64,000 nucleotides of DNA from Treponema sp. UBA1793 (GCA_002314445.1 DCFX01000020.1:39993-103992); one strand, 5' to 3'; shown: positions 1 to 7,865, numbered from the stretch's first letter. Notes: a model not told the origin generated them from the letters alone. Translations and numbers: made by a program.

Positions 1-482
1 AGCTGCTCGTCGTTTATTTCGGGCCGGGGCTGTTATGCATATGGATTAATAAACAGTTTGGAACGGATATACGTCTTACGTGGCCGCGCTTTCTTGCGGC
101 AAATGTTGCCCTTATCATAAACTATGCCGCGTATTTTGCGGAAATTTACCGCGGCGGCATTGAGTCTGTTCCTCAGGGGCAGTACGAAGCCGCAAAAGTA
201 CTCGGTTATACGAAAAATCAGACGTTTTTTTATATAATTTTACCGCAGGTTGTTAAACGCATCATTCCTGCAATGGGCAATGAAGTAATTACACTTGTAA
301 AGGATACAGCTCTCGTGCAGATAATCGGCGTATCGGAACTTCTGCGCGTGGCTCAGGAAACTCAGAGCAGACTGTTTTCGTTCATGCCGCTTTTTGTGGC
401 AGGTGTTTTCTATTTTGTCATGAACTGGGCGGTCGAAGCAATATTCGTAAGAATTGAAAAACGGCTAGCATATTATAAATGA
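1..482 (+). CDS. Polar amino acid ABC transporter permease (3' part)
   Basis: This is the C-terminal part of an inner-membrane permease that carries polar amino acids with the ATPase encoded just downstream. The reading frame is open from base 3 and the start lies outside the window. The EAA loop that docks on the ATPase is visible (EIYRGGIESVPQGQYEAAKV), followed by LPQVVKRIIPAMGNE and a typical HisM/GlnP-type C-terminus with a final membrane segment (residues around FVAGVFYFVMNWAVEA). Only 16 nt separate its stop from the ATPase gene, so the two are co-transcribed; a solute-binding protein gene would be expected upstream but is not in view. The exact amino acid cannot be told from this fragment. 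Confidence 0.93.
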   Translation, partial: LLVVYFGPGLLCIWINKQFGTDIRLTWPRFLAANVALIINYAAYFAEIYRGGIESVPQGQYEAAKVLGYTKNQTFFYIILPQVVKRIIPAMGNEVITLVKDTALVQIIGVSELLRVAQETQSRLFSFMPLFVAGVFYFVMNWAVEAIFVRIEKRLAYYK

Positions 483-498
483 GTCAGAACAGGTTGTC

Positions 499-1257
499 AT
501 GGAACAGTCAGAAGAAATAATCAGAGTTGAAAATCTGTCGAAATCGTTCGGTACGACAGAGGTTATAAGGGATATATCTTTTTCCGTATACAAAGGCGAA
601 GTACTCGGTATTATAGGCCCGTCAGGAAGCGGCAAGTCTACAATTCTACGCTGCATCACTCAGCTTGAATCTGTTTCCGGCGGTTCGATTACGATTTGCG
701 GCAGAAGTCTTGTAAAGGACTGTGTGTATGCCGGTAAAAAGGAACTGCGCGACATTGCACTTAAAGTCGGCCTCGTATTCCAGAACTTCAATTTGTTTCC
801 GCACTATTCGGTGCTTAAAAACGTAACCGACGCGCAGATTCATGTATTGGGAAAATCGAAAGAGGAAGCGGAATATACTGCGGCACAGCTTTTGGCACGG
901 GTCGGTCTGTCTGCAAAGGCCGACAGTTACCCGTGTGAACTTTCCGGCGGGCAGCAGCAGCGTGTATCGATTGCACGTTCCCTTGCCTTGAAACCGGAAG
1001 TTCTCCTGTTTGATGAACCGACGAGCGCACTTGATCCGGAGCTTACCGGTGAAATTCTTGCAGTCATAAAGGATCTTGCTGCAGAAAAAATGACGATGGT
1101 AGTTGTTACGCACGAAATGGCATTCGCCCGCGACACCAGCAATCATATCATTTTTATGGACGGCGGCGTCATTGTGGAAGAAGGCAGTCCGCAGGAAGTA
1201 ATCAATAATCCGAAACAGACACGCACAAGGTCTTTTCTTGCGAGATTTAATGCTTGA
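499..1257 (+). CDS. Polar amino acid ABC transporter ATP-binding protein
   Basis: A 252-residue ABC ATPase of the GlnQ/HisP group, which powers amino acid uptake at the inner membrane. Walker A (GPSGSGKST, about residue 37), Q-loop (LVFQNFNLFPH), signature (LSGGQQQR), Walker B with catalytic Glu (VLLFDEPTSAL) and the H-loop (VVTHEM) are all intact, so it should be active. The length is normal for the family. It follows the permease by 16 nt and is the last gene of its operon; the next gene, rpsP, has its own strong promoter. Substrate within the polar amino acid group is not resolved. Confidence 0.95.
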   Translation: MEQSEEIIRVENLSKSFGTTEVIRDISFSVYKGEVLGIIGPSGSGKSTILRCITQLESVSGGSITICGRSLVKDCVYAGKKELRDIALKVGLVFQNFNLFPHYSVLKNVTDAQIHVLGKSKEEAEYTAAQLLARVGLSAKADSYPCELSGGQQQRVSIARSLALKPEVLLFDEPTSALDPELTGEILAVIKDLAAEKMTMVVVTHEMAFARDTSNHIIFMDGGVIVEEGSPQEVINNPKQTRTRSFLARFNA

Positions 1258-1271
1258 AATACCTGCATTTA

Positions 1272-1300
1272 TTGACTTTGCATATTTTTTTCATTAAAAT
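1272..1300 (+). promoter_or_regulatory. Sigma70 promoter of the rpsP operon
   Basis: TTGACT at 1272-1277 and TAAAAT at 1295-1300 are separated by 17 nt, a near-consensus pair. The leader that follows is about 95 nt long and carries a stem-loop (AGAACTTG 1361-1368 with CGAGTTCT 1382-1389, one wobble pair) just before the strong GGAGGA ribosome binding site at 1393-1398. A stem-loop so close to the binding site could serve autoregulation, but that is a guess. Confidence 0.75.
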
Positions 1301-1403
1301 AGAAGCTCACACTGTAAGGTGTATAGGCTGCTTTTCGCAGTTTATTCAATTATGTATTTCAGAACTTGGCTCTGTTCGGTTCGAGTTCTAATGGAGGAAT
1401 AAA

Positions 1404-1655
1404 GTGGTCAAAATAAGACTTAAGAAGTTCGGTACTCAAAAACGTCCGTACTATCGTGTTATCGTCATTGACGAGCGCAAGCCGCGCGATGGTACAGCCA
1501 TTGAAGAGGTCGGTACGTATCAGCCAATTGAACCGGCTGACAAACAGATTAACCTCAACATGGATCGTGTAAAGTACTGGATGAGCGTCGGTGCACAGCC
1601 TACAGACGTCGTCGGAAAGCTCATCAACAAACAGACTAAAGCACAGTCAAAGTAA
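1404..1655 (+). CDS. rpsP: 30S ribosomal protein S16
   Basis: S16 is a small-subunit protein needed for 30S assembly. The 83-residue product begins MVKIRLKKFGTQKRPYYRVI, the standard S16 N-terminus, and has the usual length. The start is GTG at 1404, placed 5 nt after GGAGGA, which fixes it. It is the first gene of an operon with the common bacterial order rpsP-khpA-rimM-trmD-rplS. Confidence 0.97.
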   Translation: MVKIRLKKFGTQKRPYYRVIVIDERKPRDGTAIEEVGTYQPIEPADKQINLNMDRVKYWMSVGAQPTDVVGKLINKQTKAQSK

Positions 1656-1674
1656 ATTACCGGAGTAACTGGAA

Positions 1675-1908
1675 ATGGAAAAAGACCTGATCGAATATAT
1701 CGCGAAATCACTGGTCGACGATCCTTCAGCTGTATCGGTAACTGAAACAGAAGGTGAACGAGGACCTGTTCTTCAGCTGAAAGTGGCTGACAGCGACATT
1801 GGCAAGGTAATCGGCAAATACGGCCGTATTGCGAAAGCTATGCGTACGGTTTTGAGCGCATCTGCAGCAAAGGACGGAAAACACTGCAGTCTCGATATCC
1901 TTGATTGA
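1675..1908 (+). CDS. khpA: KH-domain RNA-binding protein KhpA
   Basis: A 77-residue single KH-domain protein. The RNA-binding GxxG loop is visible in VIGKYGRIAKAMRTVL (about residues 44-59). KhpA proteins usually act with KhpB on small RNAs and are found between rpsP and rimM in many bacteria, as here. The gene starts 19 nt after rpsP and may overlap rimM by 8 nt if rimM uses its upstream TTG. Confidence 0.93.
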   Translation: MEKDLIEYIAKSLVDDPSAVSVTETEGERGPVLQLKVADSDIGKVIGKYGRIAKAMRTVLSASAAKDGKHCSLDILD

Positions 1909-2515
1909 GCCGTCGATGAAAGAACAGCTTATTGTAGGTTTTATCCGTGCTCCTCACGGAATAACGGGTGAATTTAAAGTAGAGAGTGCTTCCGGAGCAT
2001 ACGAACATATTGTAGCGCTGAAGAATGTCACTTTACGGCACGGAACGGAAACGAAAATCTGCGGTGTAGAATATGCAGATATCGGCGGAAATTGCGTGTA
2101 CATGAAACTGGCGGGAGTCAACTCACCGGAAGATGCACGAAAGTACAACAACTGGGAAATAGTAGTACCGCGCGAGTACGCTTATCCTTTGAAAGAGGGA
2201 GAGTGGTACATCGAAGATCTTAGAAATTGTTCTCTTATTTATGAGAACGGCTGTGAAAACAGCAGAGTCGGACCGGCAGCTGAGGCTGCACCTGCCGAAA
2301 AGGTGGGAACGATCACAGACGTATTGGAAGGCGGAGCAGCCTACCTCTTTGAGGTTACACTCTCCGAGAGTTGCAATGTTTTGTCGGATACTGTCAAATT
2401 GACTGCTTCGGGAAGTCCCCGTACAGTTCTTGTGCCCTTTACGGAGGAGCACATCGGTAAAATTGATATTGACAACAAAACAGTACAGCTGATGCACCTC
2501 TGGATTCTGGAGTAA
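1901..2515 (+). CDS. rimM: 16S rRNA processing protein RimM
   Basis: RimM helps mature the 30S head with S19. The product (204 residues) opens with the family pattern LIVGFIRAPHGITGEFKV and has the PRC-barrel half containing EWYIEDLRNCSL and a C-terminal LVPFTEEHIGKID stretch. It is somewhat longer than usual (about 170-180) because of an acidic/Ala insertion between the two halves (around residues 112-130). The start is uncertain: TTG at 1901 overlaps khpA by 8 nt, while ATG at 1916 gives 199 residues and sits 7 nt after the khpA stop. Neither has a strong ribosome binding site. Confidence 0.93.
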   Translation: MIEPSMKEQLIVGFIRAPHGITGEFKVESASGAYEHIVALKNVTLRHGTETKICGVEYADIGGNCVYMKLAGVNSPEDARKYNNWEIVVPREYAYPLKEGEWYIEDLRNCSLIYENGCENSRVGPAAEAAPAEKVGTITDVLEGGAAYLFEVTLSESCNVLSDTVKLTASGSPRTVLVPFTEEHIGKIDIDNKTVQLMHLWILE

Positions 2516-2519
2516 TTCC

Positions 2520-3317
2520 ATGCAATTTACCGTGCTGACCTTATTTCCTGACATTCTGCGCGCTTATTTTGAAAACTCAATCATGGCGAAAGCAGTTGAA
2601 AAGGGGATTATTGCCTACGATCTGGTGAATATCAGGGATTTTGCCCGTGATAAACATCATACCTGTGATGACGGTCCATACGGCGGAGGAGCCGGGCAGC
2701 TTATGCTGGCGGAACCTCTCGGAGAAGCGCTTGACAGTGTAAAAGCTTACAAGAAACGCGTAATTTTTGTTACGCCGGGCGGCAGACCGTTTACACAAAA
2801 GAAAGCGCTTGAATTGAGCCGCGAAAGTGAACTCGTATTTATCTGCGGGCGGTACGAAGGTATTGACCAGCGGATAATAGATTCCTATGTTGACGACGAA
2901 ATCTCCATTGGCGATTACGTTATGTCGAGCGGCGAAGTTGCTGCAGAAGTGATTATTGACACAGTCTACAGGCTGATCGATGGTGTTATTTCTGCAGAAT
3001 CTCTTGAAGAGGAAAGCTATTGCGGCGGACTTCTGGAATATCCGCAGTTTACACGACCGCAGATATACAGAGGCATGGAAGTGCCTGAAGTATTGCGTTC
3101 GGGCAATCATGAAGAAATCCGGAAGTGGGAGCTGAGGAAGCGTCTTGAAAAAACGCTTGCAAACAGACCTGACATGGTAGCAGCCGCAAGAACAGCAGGA
3201 CAGCTTACTCCCGAAGCCGAAAAGATGATTGAGGAAATTACCGGGCAGTTTCTGCTGAAACATGCAGATAAAAGAAAGAGGCGGAAAGGTCTCAAAAGAG
3301 ATGCCTCTGCTGTCTAA
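2520..3317 (+). CDS. trmD: tRNA (guanine-N1-)-methyltransferase TrmD
   Basis: TrmD makes m1G37 in tRNAs that read CNN codons and prevents +1 frameshifting. The 265-residue SPOUT enzyme shows MQFTVLTLFPDI at the N-terminus, DDGPYGGGAGQLM, the knot region VFICGRYEGIDQRIID, and EISIGDYVMSSGE, all hallmarks of the family. It starts 4 nt after the rimM stop and its own stop is followed directly by rplS, so translation is probably coupled. Confidence 0.97.
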   Translation: MQFTVLTLFPDILRAYFENSIMAKAVEKGIIAYDLVNIRDFARDKHHTCDDGPYGGGAGQLMLAEPLGEALDSVKAYKKRVIFVTPGGRPFTQKKALELSRESELVFICGRYEGIDQRIIDSYVDDEISIGDYVMSSGEVAAEVIIDTVYRLIDGVISAESLEEESYCGGLLEYPQFTRPQIYRGMEVPEVLRSGNHEEIRKWELRKRLEKTLANRPDMVAAARTAGQLTPEAEKMIEEITGQFLLKHADKRKRRKGLKRDASAV

Positions 3318-3329
3318 ATGGAGATTATT

Positions 3330-3809
3330 ATGGATATTATCAAGAGTATTGAAGAAAAACAGAGACGTGCAAGCGCTCAGGGCTTCAATGTCGGCGATAC
3401 AGTAAAAGTGTTTTTCAAAATCGTCGAAGGCAAGAGTGAACGTATTCAGATTTATGAAGGCGTCGTTCTTTGCATAAGAGGAGCCGGTACACGTCAGACT
3501 TTTACGGTTCGGAAAACGTCTTACGGAGTCGGAGTTGAACGTGTATTCCCTGTTCATTCTCCCCGTATTACCAAAGTCGAGATTACTCGCCCTGGTAAAG
3601 TCAGACGTGCAAAGCTTTACTATCTGCGTGATGCAATCGGTAAAAATGCAAAAGTTAAGGCTCTTGTCGGTGGTAATGTTGCAGCTGAACTTGCAGCCCG
3701 CAACGCACGTGCCGATGCTGCAGCAGCTGCTCAGGAAGCTGAAATCAAGAAGGAATTCAAAGAAGAGCATGCAGCTGAAGCTGTTGATGACAAAAAGAAG
3801 AAAAAGTAA
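3330..3809 (+). CDS. rplS: 50S ribosomal protein L19 with Ala/Lys-rich tail
   Basis: L19 lies at the interface of the two subunits. The core (MDIIKSIEEKQ, then YEGVVLCIRGAGTRQTFTVRK and RRAKLYYLRD) is typical. I place the start at ATG 3330 because GGAG at 3320-3323 lies 6 nt before it; an in-frame ATG at 3318 directly follows the trmD stop. The normal L19 ends near residue 115, whereas this one runs to 159 through an Ala-rich and then Lys/Glu-rich tail ending in five lysines. The function of the tail is unknown. Confidence 0.96.
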   Translation: MDIIKSIEEKQRRASAQGFNVGDTVKVFFKIVEGKSERIQIYEGVVLCIRGAGTRQTFTVRKTSYGVGVERVFPVHSPRITKVEITRPGKVRRAKLYYLRDAIGKNAKVKALVGGNVAAELAARNARADAAAAAQEAEIKKEFKEEHAAEAVDDKKKKK

Positions 3810-3824
3810 ACTTTTTCCTGCGGC

Positions 3825-5006
3825 ATGAATACGACTCAGAACGTATACATACATAAAACTGCCCTCTCCGGTACAACTGTTTCACAAGTACTGAGGGAGG
3901 GTAGTTTCGTTTCTGTACATGTAATCTCACAGACTGGACCGCAGTCATATACAGTTTCGGCTGCAGGCGGCCGTTTTTCCGTAACATCACAGACACTTCT
4001 GGAAAAAGGATCATCATTTACTACTGTAGTTTCGTTCCGTGATGAAAAGATTATTCTTACGCCTCTGAACAGAGGAGGCATTCTCTCTGCGGATCTGCCG
4101 GTTGTACAGAATTTTTCCACACAGATAAATGCCGATGGGCTTATAGCCGATCCTCAGCTTGCCTCATATTTTATGTCGTTGGGACTTTCCCCTGATTCTG
4201 TTACACTTGCGCTTTTTTCTGAAATGAAGCAGCTTGGAATGAAGCTTGATCCTTCAATGCTCAACAGAGCAAGACGGACGGCTGAAAAATTTTCAGGAAA
4301 AGAAAAAGAAGCTGCGGAAGCGGCACTTATCCTGGAACAGAAGGGACTTCCTGCCGATGAAGATGCTGTAGGACAGATACTGGGTAGAGAAGGAAAAAAT
4401 GGAGATAAGGAAGCCGGTAAACGGGATTGCAGCGGCAGAAAGCGCAACAGTGAACATAAAAAGATTATCCATACAGCAGACAACGCCGATTCATCGCTTA
4501 TCAGTGAAATTACAGATGAGGTGAGGCAGTTTTTTGGAGGCATATTTGCAGGTTCAATTCCCGGACCTGAATCCCGACAGGGATTGCTTACTTTATTCAA
4601 TCACCGGGGTTTTAAGGATGACAAAGAGTCCGGTGGCAGCTGGGTTCAGATTCCTTTTGAAGTGTCTCTCGCAGGCGGAGCCTCTCACGGGAACGGTATG
4701 CTGAGATGTTTTTTTGATAATGGACGCAAAAAAAGTGGAAAATTTGCAGTAAAAATTGATTTTTACATGAAATCGTATTTTTTTGTGCTATATTATATAA
4801 ATGGGGTGTGTAAAAAAATACGATTTTGTATAGATCCTTACGATGAAATACATAATGATCCAGAACTGAAGAATCAGTTTTATACGCTGCTTCAGAATAT
4901 TTTTCATGGTGATACTCCTGTAGAAACGGAATGGGCAGATTCAGATATTTTGTCCGGTTTTTGTACAGAGCCAGAACCTGTTTCTGTTGTTCGGGGTAAT
5001 GCATGA
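3825..5006 (+). CDS. FliK-like hypothetical protein upstream of FlhB-like gene
   Basis: A 393-residue protein that I do not recognise by strong motifs. The N-terminal 90 residues look like a beta-rich domain, followed by an alpha-helical part and a charged, low-complexity linker (about 180-210). The C-terminal 130 residues contain WVQIPFEVSLAGG and then alternating hydrophobic strands. Position is the main clue: it overlaps by ATGA the FlhB-C-terminal-like gene and follows rplS, as the FliK-like ylqG precedes the FlhB-like ylqH in Bacillus subtilis. A role in hook-length control or export switching is inferred, not shown. No clear ribosome binding site precedes the ATG. Confidence 0.6.
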   Translation: MNTTQNVYIHKTALSGTTVSQVLREGSFVSVHVISQTGPQSYTVSAAGGRFSVTSQTLLEKGSSFTTVVSFRDEKIILTPLNRGGILSADLPVVQNFSTQINADGLIADPQLASYFMSLGLSPDSVTLALFSEMKQLGMKLDPSMLNRARRTAEKFSGKEKEAAEAALILEQKGLPADEDAVGQILGREGKNGDKEAGKRDCSGRKRNSEHKKIIHTADNADSSLISEITDEVRQFFGGIFAGSIPGPESRQGLLTLFNHRGFKDDKESGGSWVQIPFEVSLAGGASHGNGMLRCFFDNGRKKSGKFAVKIDFYMKSYFFVLYYINGVCKKIRFCIDPYDEIHNDPELKNQFYTLLQNIFHGDTPVETEWADSDILSGFCTEPEPVSVVRGNA

Positions 5007-5272
5007 ATACGGCGGGGGAAAAAGCTGTAGCCCTTAAGTATCCGGAAGGTGCGCCTGCACCGTTTATTACGGCAGTTGCAAGAGGTTTACAGGCAGAAAG
5101 ACTTATTGAAATTGCGGAAAAAAACTCAATTCCTGTAGTAAAGAATACATCTGTAACAGCTATTCTTTCGTTACAGGAAATTGGTTCATTTGTACCGGAA
5201 GAGACGTGGACTATATTGTCAGGGATTTTTGCTTTTATATTGAAGGCAGAAGGGAGACAAAAGAATGAATAA
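5003..5272 (+). CDS. FlhB C-terminal domain-like protein (FhlB/YlqH type)
   Basis: An 89-residue protein matching the cytoplasmic C-terminal domain of FlhB, the export-switch protein of the flagellar type III system. Visible features are AVALKYPEGAPAPFITAVARG, then ERLIEIAEKNSIPVVKNTSV, which correspond to the region after the FlhB autocleavage site. There is no membrane part and no NPTH cleavage motif, so it resembles the stand-alone fragment that results from FlhB processing. The start overlaps the FliK-like gene by ATGA (5003-5006), so translation is probably coupled. Confidence 0.82.
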   Translation: MNTAGEKAVALKYPEGAPAPFITAVARGLQAERLIEIAEKNSIPVVKNTSVTAILSLQEIGSFVPEETWTILSGIFAFILKAEGRQKNE

Positions 5273-5594
5273 TTTTACAAAAATAAAAAGTAGTGAAGTC
5301 AAAGAAGGAATGCGTTTTTCTGCTCCAGTTTTTTTTGATGATGGAAAAAACATGTTTCTGGCAGAAGGTAAAGCTGCAAAAACCTATCACATTACAGCCC
5401 TCAAGCGCTGGTCTATTCCTTATCTCCTGACATATGGTCATCTGCTTTCTGAACCGGAAAAAGGTTCCGGAGGGGAGGGGCTGCCTGTTGATGAACTTGA
5501 ACTTGCAGACGATCTTGAACCGCTTTCGGATGACGGAGACTCTGAAAATGATGTGCCCCTTCAGTTTCTGGGCGGAAAAATAAATATTGCGTAA
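5265..5594 (+). CDS. Hypothetical protein resembling HD-GYP N-terminal domain
   Basis: A 109-residue protein overlapping the FlhB-like gene by 8 nt. Its first 65 residues (VKEGMRFSAPVFFDDG, then a hydrophobic stretch with LKRWSIPYLLTYG) resemble the N-terminal sensory region that precedes HD-GYP phosphodiesterase domains in treponemes, as far as I recall. The second half is an acidic tail (about residues 75-100), and there is no HD domain. It may be a free-standing partner of an HD-GYP enzyme or a decayed one; I cannot decide from sequence alone. Confidence 0.65.
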   Translation: MNNFTKIKSSEVKEGMRFSAPVFFDDGKNMFLAEGKAAKTYHITALKRWSIPYLLTYGHLLSEPEKGSGGEGLPVDELELADDLEPLSDDGDSENDVPLQFLGGKINIA

Positions 5595-5600
5595 TATGCA

Positions 5601-5969
5601 GTGAAAGATACAAGAAAAATCACAGGACAGTATGGCGAAGACCGTGCGGCAGATTATCTAAAAGCGCACGGTTTTTCAATTTTAACGCGTAACTGGCGGA
5701 CAAAAACCGGTGAAATCGATATAATAGCATTCATAAAAGATACGCTTGTATTCGTCGAAGTAAAAACCCTGCCGCATGGGACTCCGGAAATACTTGCGCA
5801 TGTCCTTGACAGCAGGAAGCAAAAAAGAATTATCGAAACGTCTAAACGTTTTCTTTCAATCAATCGACAATATAGTAAGAACTATATTCGATATGATGTG
5901 ATTGTAGTTGATATGCCGGGAATGCCGACAGTGTATCACATCGAAAACGCTTTTTCGGAGTTTTTATGA
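5601..5969 (+). CDS. YraN/UPF0102 family endonuclease-fold protein
   Basis: A 122-residue member of the UPF0102 family, which has a restriction-endonuclease-like fold. The family pattern is clear: GEDRAADYLKAHGFSIL, RNWRTKTGEIDIIA and LVFVEVKTL, giving the D/ExK-type metal site (Glu-Ile-Asp and Glu-Val-Lys). The start is GTG at 5601; no in-frame ATG fits better. It overlaps the next gene by 4 nt (ATGA). The cellular substrate of the family is not established. Confidence 0.92.
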   Translation: MKDTRKITGQYGEDRAADYLKAHGFSILTRNWRTKTGEIDIIAFIKDTLVFVEVKTLPHGTPEILAHVLDSRKQKRIIETSKRFLSINRQYSKNYIRYDVIVVDMPGMPTVYHIENAFSEFL

Positions 5970-6160
5970 TTTCTGGTGTAAAGACAACAACGCTTGTTCT
6001 TGAGAAAAAAAAGGAAGAAAAACTTCCGGCACGAGTACTTGAACTGCGCAAAAAAATTCATGATGAGGAATATATTGATAATGCTATACAACGTATTGCT
6101 CAGGTTATAAGCAGAAAGCTTATAGAAGATCCTGATGATGATACGTTGTTCAGGGATTGA
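5966..6160 (+). CDS. Small FlgM-like protein
   Basis: A 64-residue protein overlapping yraN by ATGA. The sequence from residue 21 to 54 (LPARVLELRKKIHDEEYIDN, then IAQVISRKLIED) resembles the C-terminal sigma28-binding helices of FlgM, the anti-sigma factor of flagellar gene expression: a VxxLRxxIxxxxY pattern followed by an IAxxL helix. It is shorter than most FlgM proteins. The flagellum-like genes three places upstream fit this reading, but the match is short and the call is tentative. Confidence 0.5.
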   Translation: MISGVKTTTLVLEKKKEEKLPARVLELRKKIHDEEYIDNAIQRIAQVISRKLIEDPDDDTLFRD

Positions 6161-6208
6161 AAAAACTTTCGTTCTTTCCCTGCAGATTTTATTTAAGAGG
6201 TGAAGAGC

Positions 6209-6694
6209 ATGGGAAGAAATAACAGGCACAGCCACAGCAGACACAATTGGAATAATCAGAATGGTCAGAATCGAAGTCAGGTAAACAACACTAAAGAGCC
6301 AAAGGTACATGTATCTGTATTTCAACGGACAATTCATGAAAATCCAGAGGAGCAGCAGAAGAGAAATGCTGCAATCCGTGAATTGAAGACAAGGGAAGTG
6401 ATTTGTCCGATTTGCGGCAAACCCATAGAGGATATTACAAGCGCAATTGCCGACAGGACAACAGGAAAGCCAGCTCATTTTGACTGCATCCTGCAGCAGT
6501 TGGGCAAATCTGAATCACTTGGTGATAACGACAAGATTACGTATATCGGGCAAGGGCGCTTTGCCGTGCTTCATTTTGACAATCCGCGTGATTTGAAAAC
6601 GTTCAGGATTGTTAAAACAATTGAATGGGAATCACGCGATACAAAAATCGAGTGGCGCGACGAAATGAGCGGTCTATTCAGTCAGGTATTGTAA
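6209..6694 (+). CDS. Conserved hypothetical protein with zinc-ribbon motif
   Basis: A 161-residue protein. The start is ATG at 6209, 6 nt after GAGGTG; an in-frame GTG at 6200 overlaps that binding site and is less likely. The N-terminal 30 residues are rich in His, Asn and Arg (MGRNNRHSHSRHNW). A zinc-binding pattern CPICGKPI followed 25-30 residues later by HFDC gives Cys-Cys-His-Cys ligands. The C-terminal half (YIGQGRFAVLHFDNPRD) looks like a small beta-rich domain. Similar proteins occur in other treponemes as far as I recall, with no known role. It ends the rpsP operon. Confidence 0.8.
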   Translation: MGRNNRHSHSRHNWNNQNGQNRSQVNNTKEPKVHVSVFQRTIHENPEEQQKRNAAIRELKTREVICPICGKPIEDITSAIADRTTGKPAHFDCILQQLGKSESLGDNDKITYIGQGRFAVLHFDNPRDLKTFRIVKTIEWESRDTKIEWRDEMSGLFSQVL

Positions 6695-6717
6695 AAAAAA
6701 GAAATTTTCTATATCAT
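6689..6717 (+). promoter_or_regulatory. Promoter of tRNA-Leu
   Basis: TTGTAA at 6689-6694 overlaps the stop codon of the preceding gene; TATCAT at 6712-6717 follows after 17 nt. The predicted start of transcription is only about 5 nt before the mature tRNA end. Confidence 0.55.
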
Positions 6718-6728
6718 ATATGACACTT

Positions 6729-6813
6729 GCCAGGATGGTGGAATGGTAGACACAAGGGACTTAAAATCCCTCGACGGTTAAACGTCGTGCCGGTTCGATC
6801 CCGGTTCCTGGTA
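6729..6813 (+). tRNA. tRNA-Leu (anticodon TAA)
   Basis: The cloverleaf folds by hand: acceptor GCCAGGA 6729-6735 with TCCTGGT 6806-6812 (terminal G-U), anticodon stem AGGGA/TCCCT, loop CTTAAAA with anticodon TAA at 6762-6764, a long variable arm (CGACGGTTAAACGTCG) typical of class II leucine tRNAs, and GGTTCGATCCC in the T arm. A is the discriminator base. CCA is not encoded. Confidence 0.96.
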
Positions 6814-6887
6814 TGTATGTAAAAGGGGCTGCTTTAGTAAGGCGGTCATTTTTTACCAAAATTTATAAACTACAAGATAAGCGTGCT

Positions 6888-7745
6888 ATGTTTTCCGATA
6901 CACATTTTCATTTTAGTATGGTACAGGAGCGGACATGTTCCGACTGTGCGGATATTCTTTCTCAGATGGCTCAGCGTGATTGTTTTTTTGCGATGGATAT
7001 AGGAACGGCATGTGATGACCTTCCTGTAAGAAAGGCCGCCGTACAGAAAGCTATAGAAGGTGTTGTCCCGGCACTCCGTCCATCCGTCCAACGTATGATT
7101 CATTATACGGCAGGCATCTGGCCTGACGTGAACGCAATACGGGAAAGAATGCAGCAAATTGATATTCTTAAACAGCAGATTGCACAGTCGGATGGAATAA
7201 CGGCTGTCGGTGAATGCGGCCTTGATCATCACTGGAATCCGTCAGGAGAAGACGGCAGGTGTGAAGATGATTTTGATGCCGGTTTGTATGACGCGGAAAA
7301 GGAACTTTTTGAAATGCAGCTTCTCCTTGCAAAGAATCTGAATCTCCCCGTCGTCGTACACAGCAGGGATGCTTTTTCCGATACGCTTGAATGCATAAAA
7401 AAGACAGGATACGATACAGGAATTATTCACTGCTATTCATACGGGCTTGAGGAAGTAAAACCCTTTCTCGACCGGGGCTGGTACATCAGTTTCAGCGGTT
7501 CAGTGACATATACAAAACGGAGCAGAATGGACGATATGCGCGCCCTTCTGCAGTATGTACCGGAAGACCGCATTTTATGCGAAACTGATGCACCATACCT
7601 GGCGCCGGTACCCATGAGGGGGCAGCCGGATACACCGCTTTTTGTCGAGCATACGTACAAGTTTGTTGCTGATGCGCGCGGAGAGCGTGTGGAACAGCTG
7701 TGCAGCATTGTTGATAACAATTGCAGAAAATTGTTCAAGCTGTAG
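6888..7745 (+). CDS. TatD family metal-dependent hydrolase
   Basis: A 285-residue TIM-barrel hydrolase of the TatD group, which has DNase or deacylase activity in studied members. Metal ligands are visible: DTHFHF at residues 4-9, GECGLDHH near 107, HSRDAF near 157, and CETDAPYL near 225. I use ATG 6888 because the HxH motif normally lies within the first ten residues; an upstream in-frame ATG overlaps the tRNA end. It stands 75 nt behind tRNA-Leu with no terminator between them, so it may share that transcript. A strong terminator follows. Confidence 0.9.
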   Translation: MFSDTHFHFSMVQERTCSDCADILSQMAQRDCFFAMDIGTACDDLPVRKAAVQKAIEGVVPALRPSVQRMIHYTAGIWPDVNAIRERMQQIDILKQQIAQSDGITAVGECGLDHHWNPSGEDGRCEDDFDAGLYDAEKELFEMQLLLAKNLNLPVVVHSRDAFSDTLECIKKTGYDTGIIHCYSYGLEEVKPFLDRGWYISFSGSVTYTKRSRMDDMRALLQYVPEDRILCETDAPYLAPVPMRGQPDTPLFVEHTYKFVADARGERVEQLCSIVDNNCRKLFKL

Positions 7746-7770
7746 TTTTTTTATATTTATTTCAGAATTA

Positions 7771-7806
7771 AAAAAAACGCAGAAAGACTTTTTCTGCGTT
7801 TTTTTT
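7771..7806. terminator. Bidirectional terminator between tatD and pgi
   Basis: The stem AACGCAGAAA (7776-7785) and TTTCTGCGTT (7791-7800) is perfect over 10 bp with a 5-nt loop, flanked by an A-run and a T-run. It can stop both tatD (plus) and pgi (minus). Confidence 0.92.
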
Positions 7807-7865
7807 GTCAGAGACTGTGTTGTATTACAGTATGACTATTTATACAGATTGATACAAAAATACGG

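Noticed and set aside
2577..3854. A 425-codon open frame on the minus strand opposite trmD and rplS.
   Set aside because: Its translation is Cys/Phe/Asn-rich without any family feature, and it is the antisense shadow of two certain genes.
6813..6887. TatD starting at ATG 6813.
   Set aside because: This codon begins at the discriminator base of tRNA-Leu. The metal motif lies next to ATG 6888, as usual in the family.
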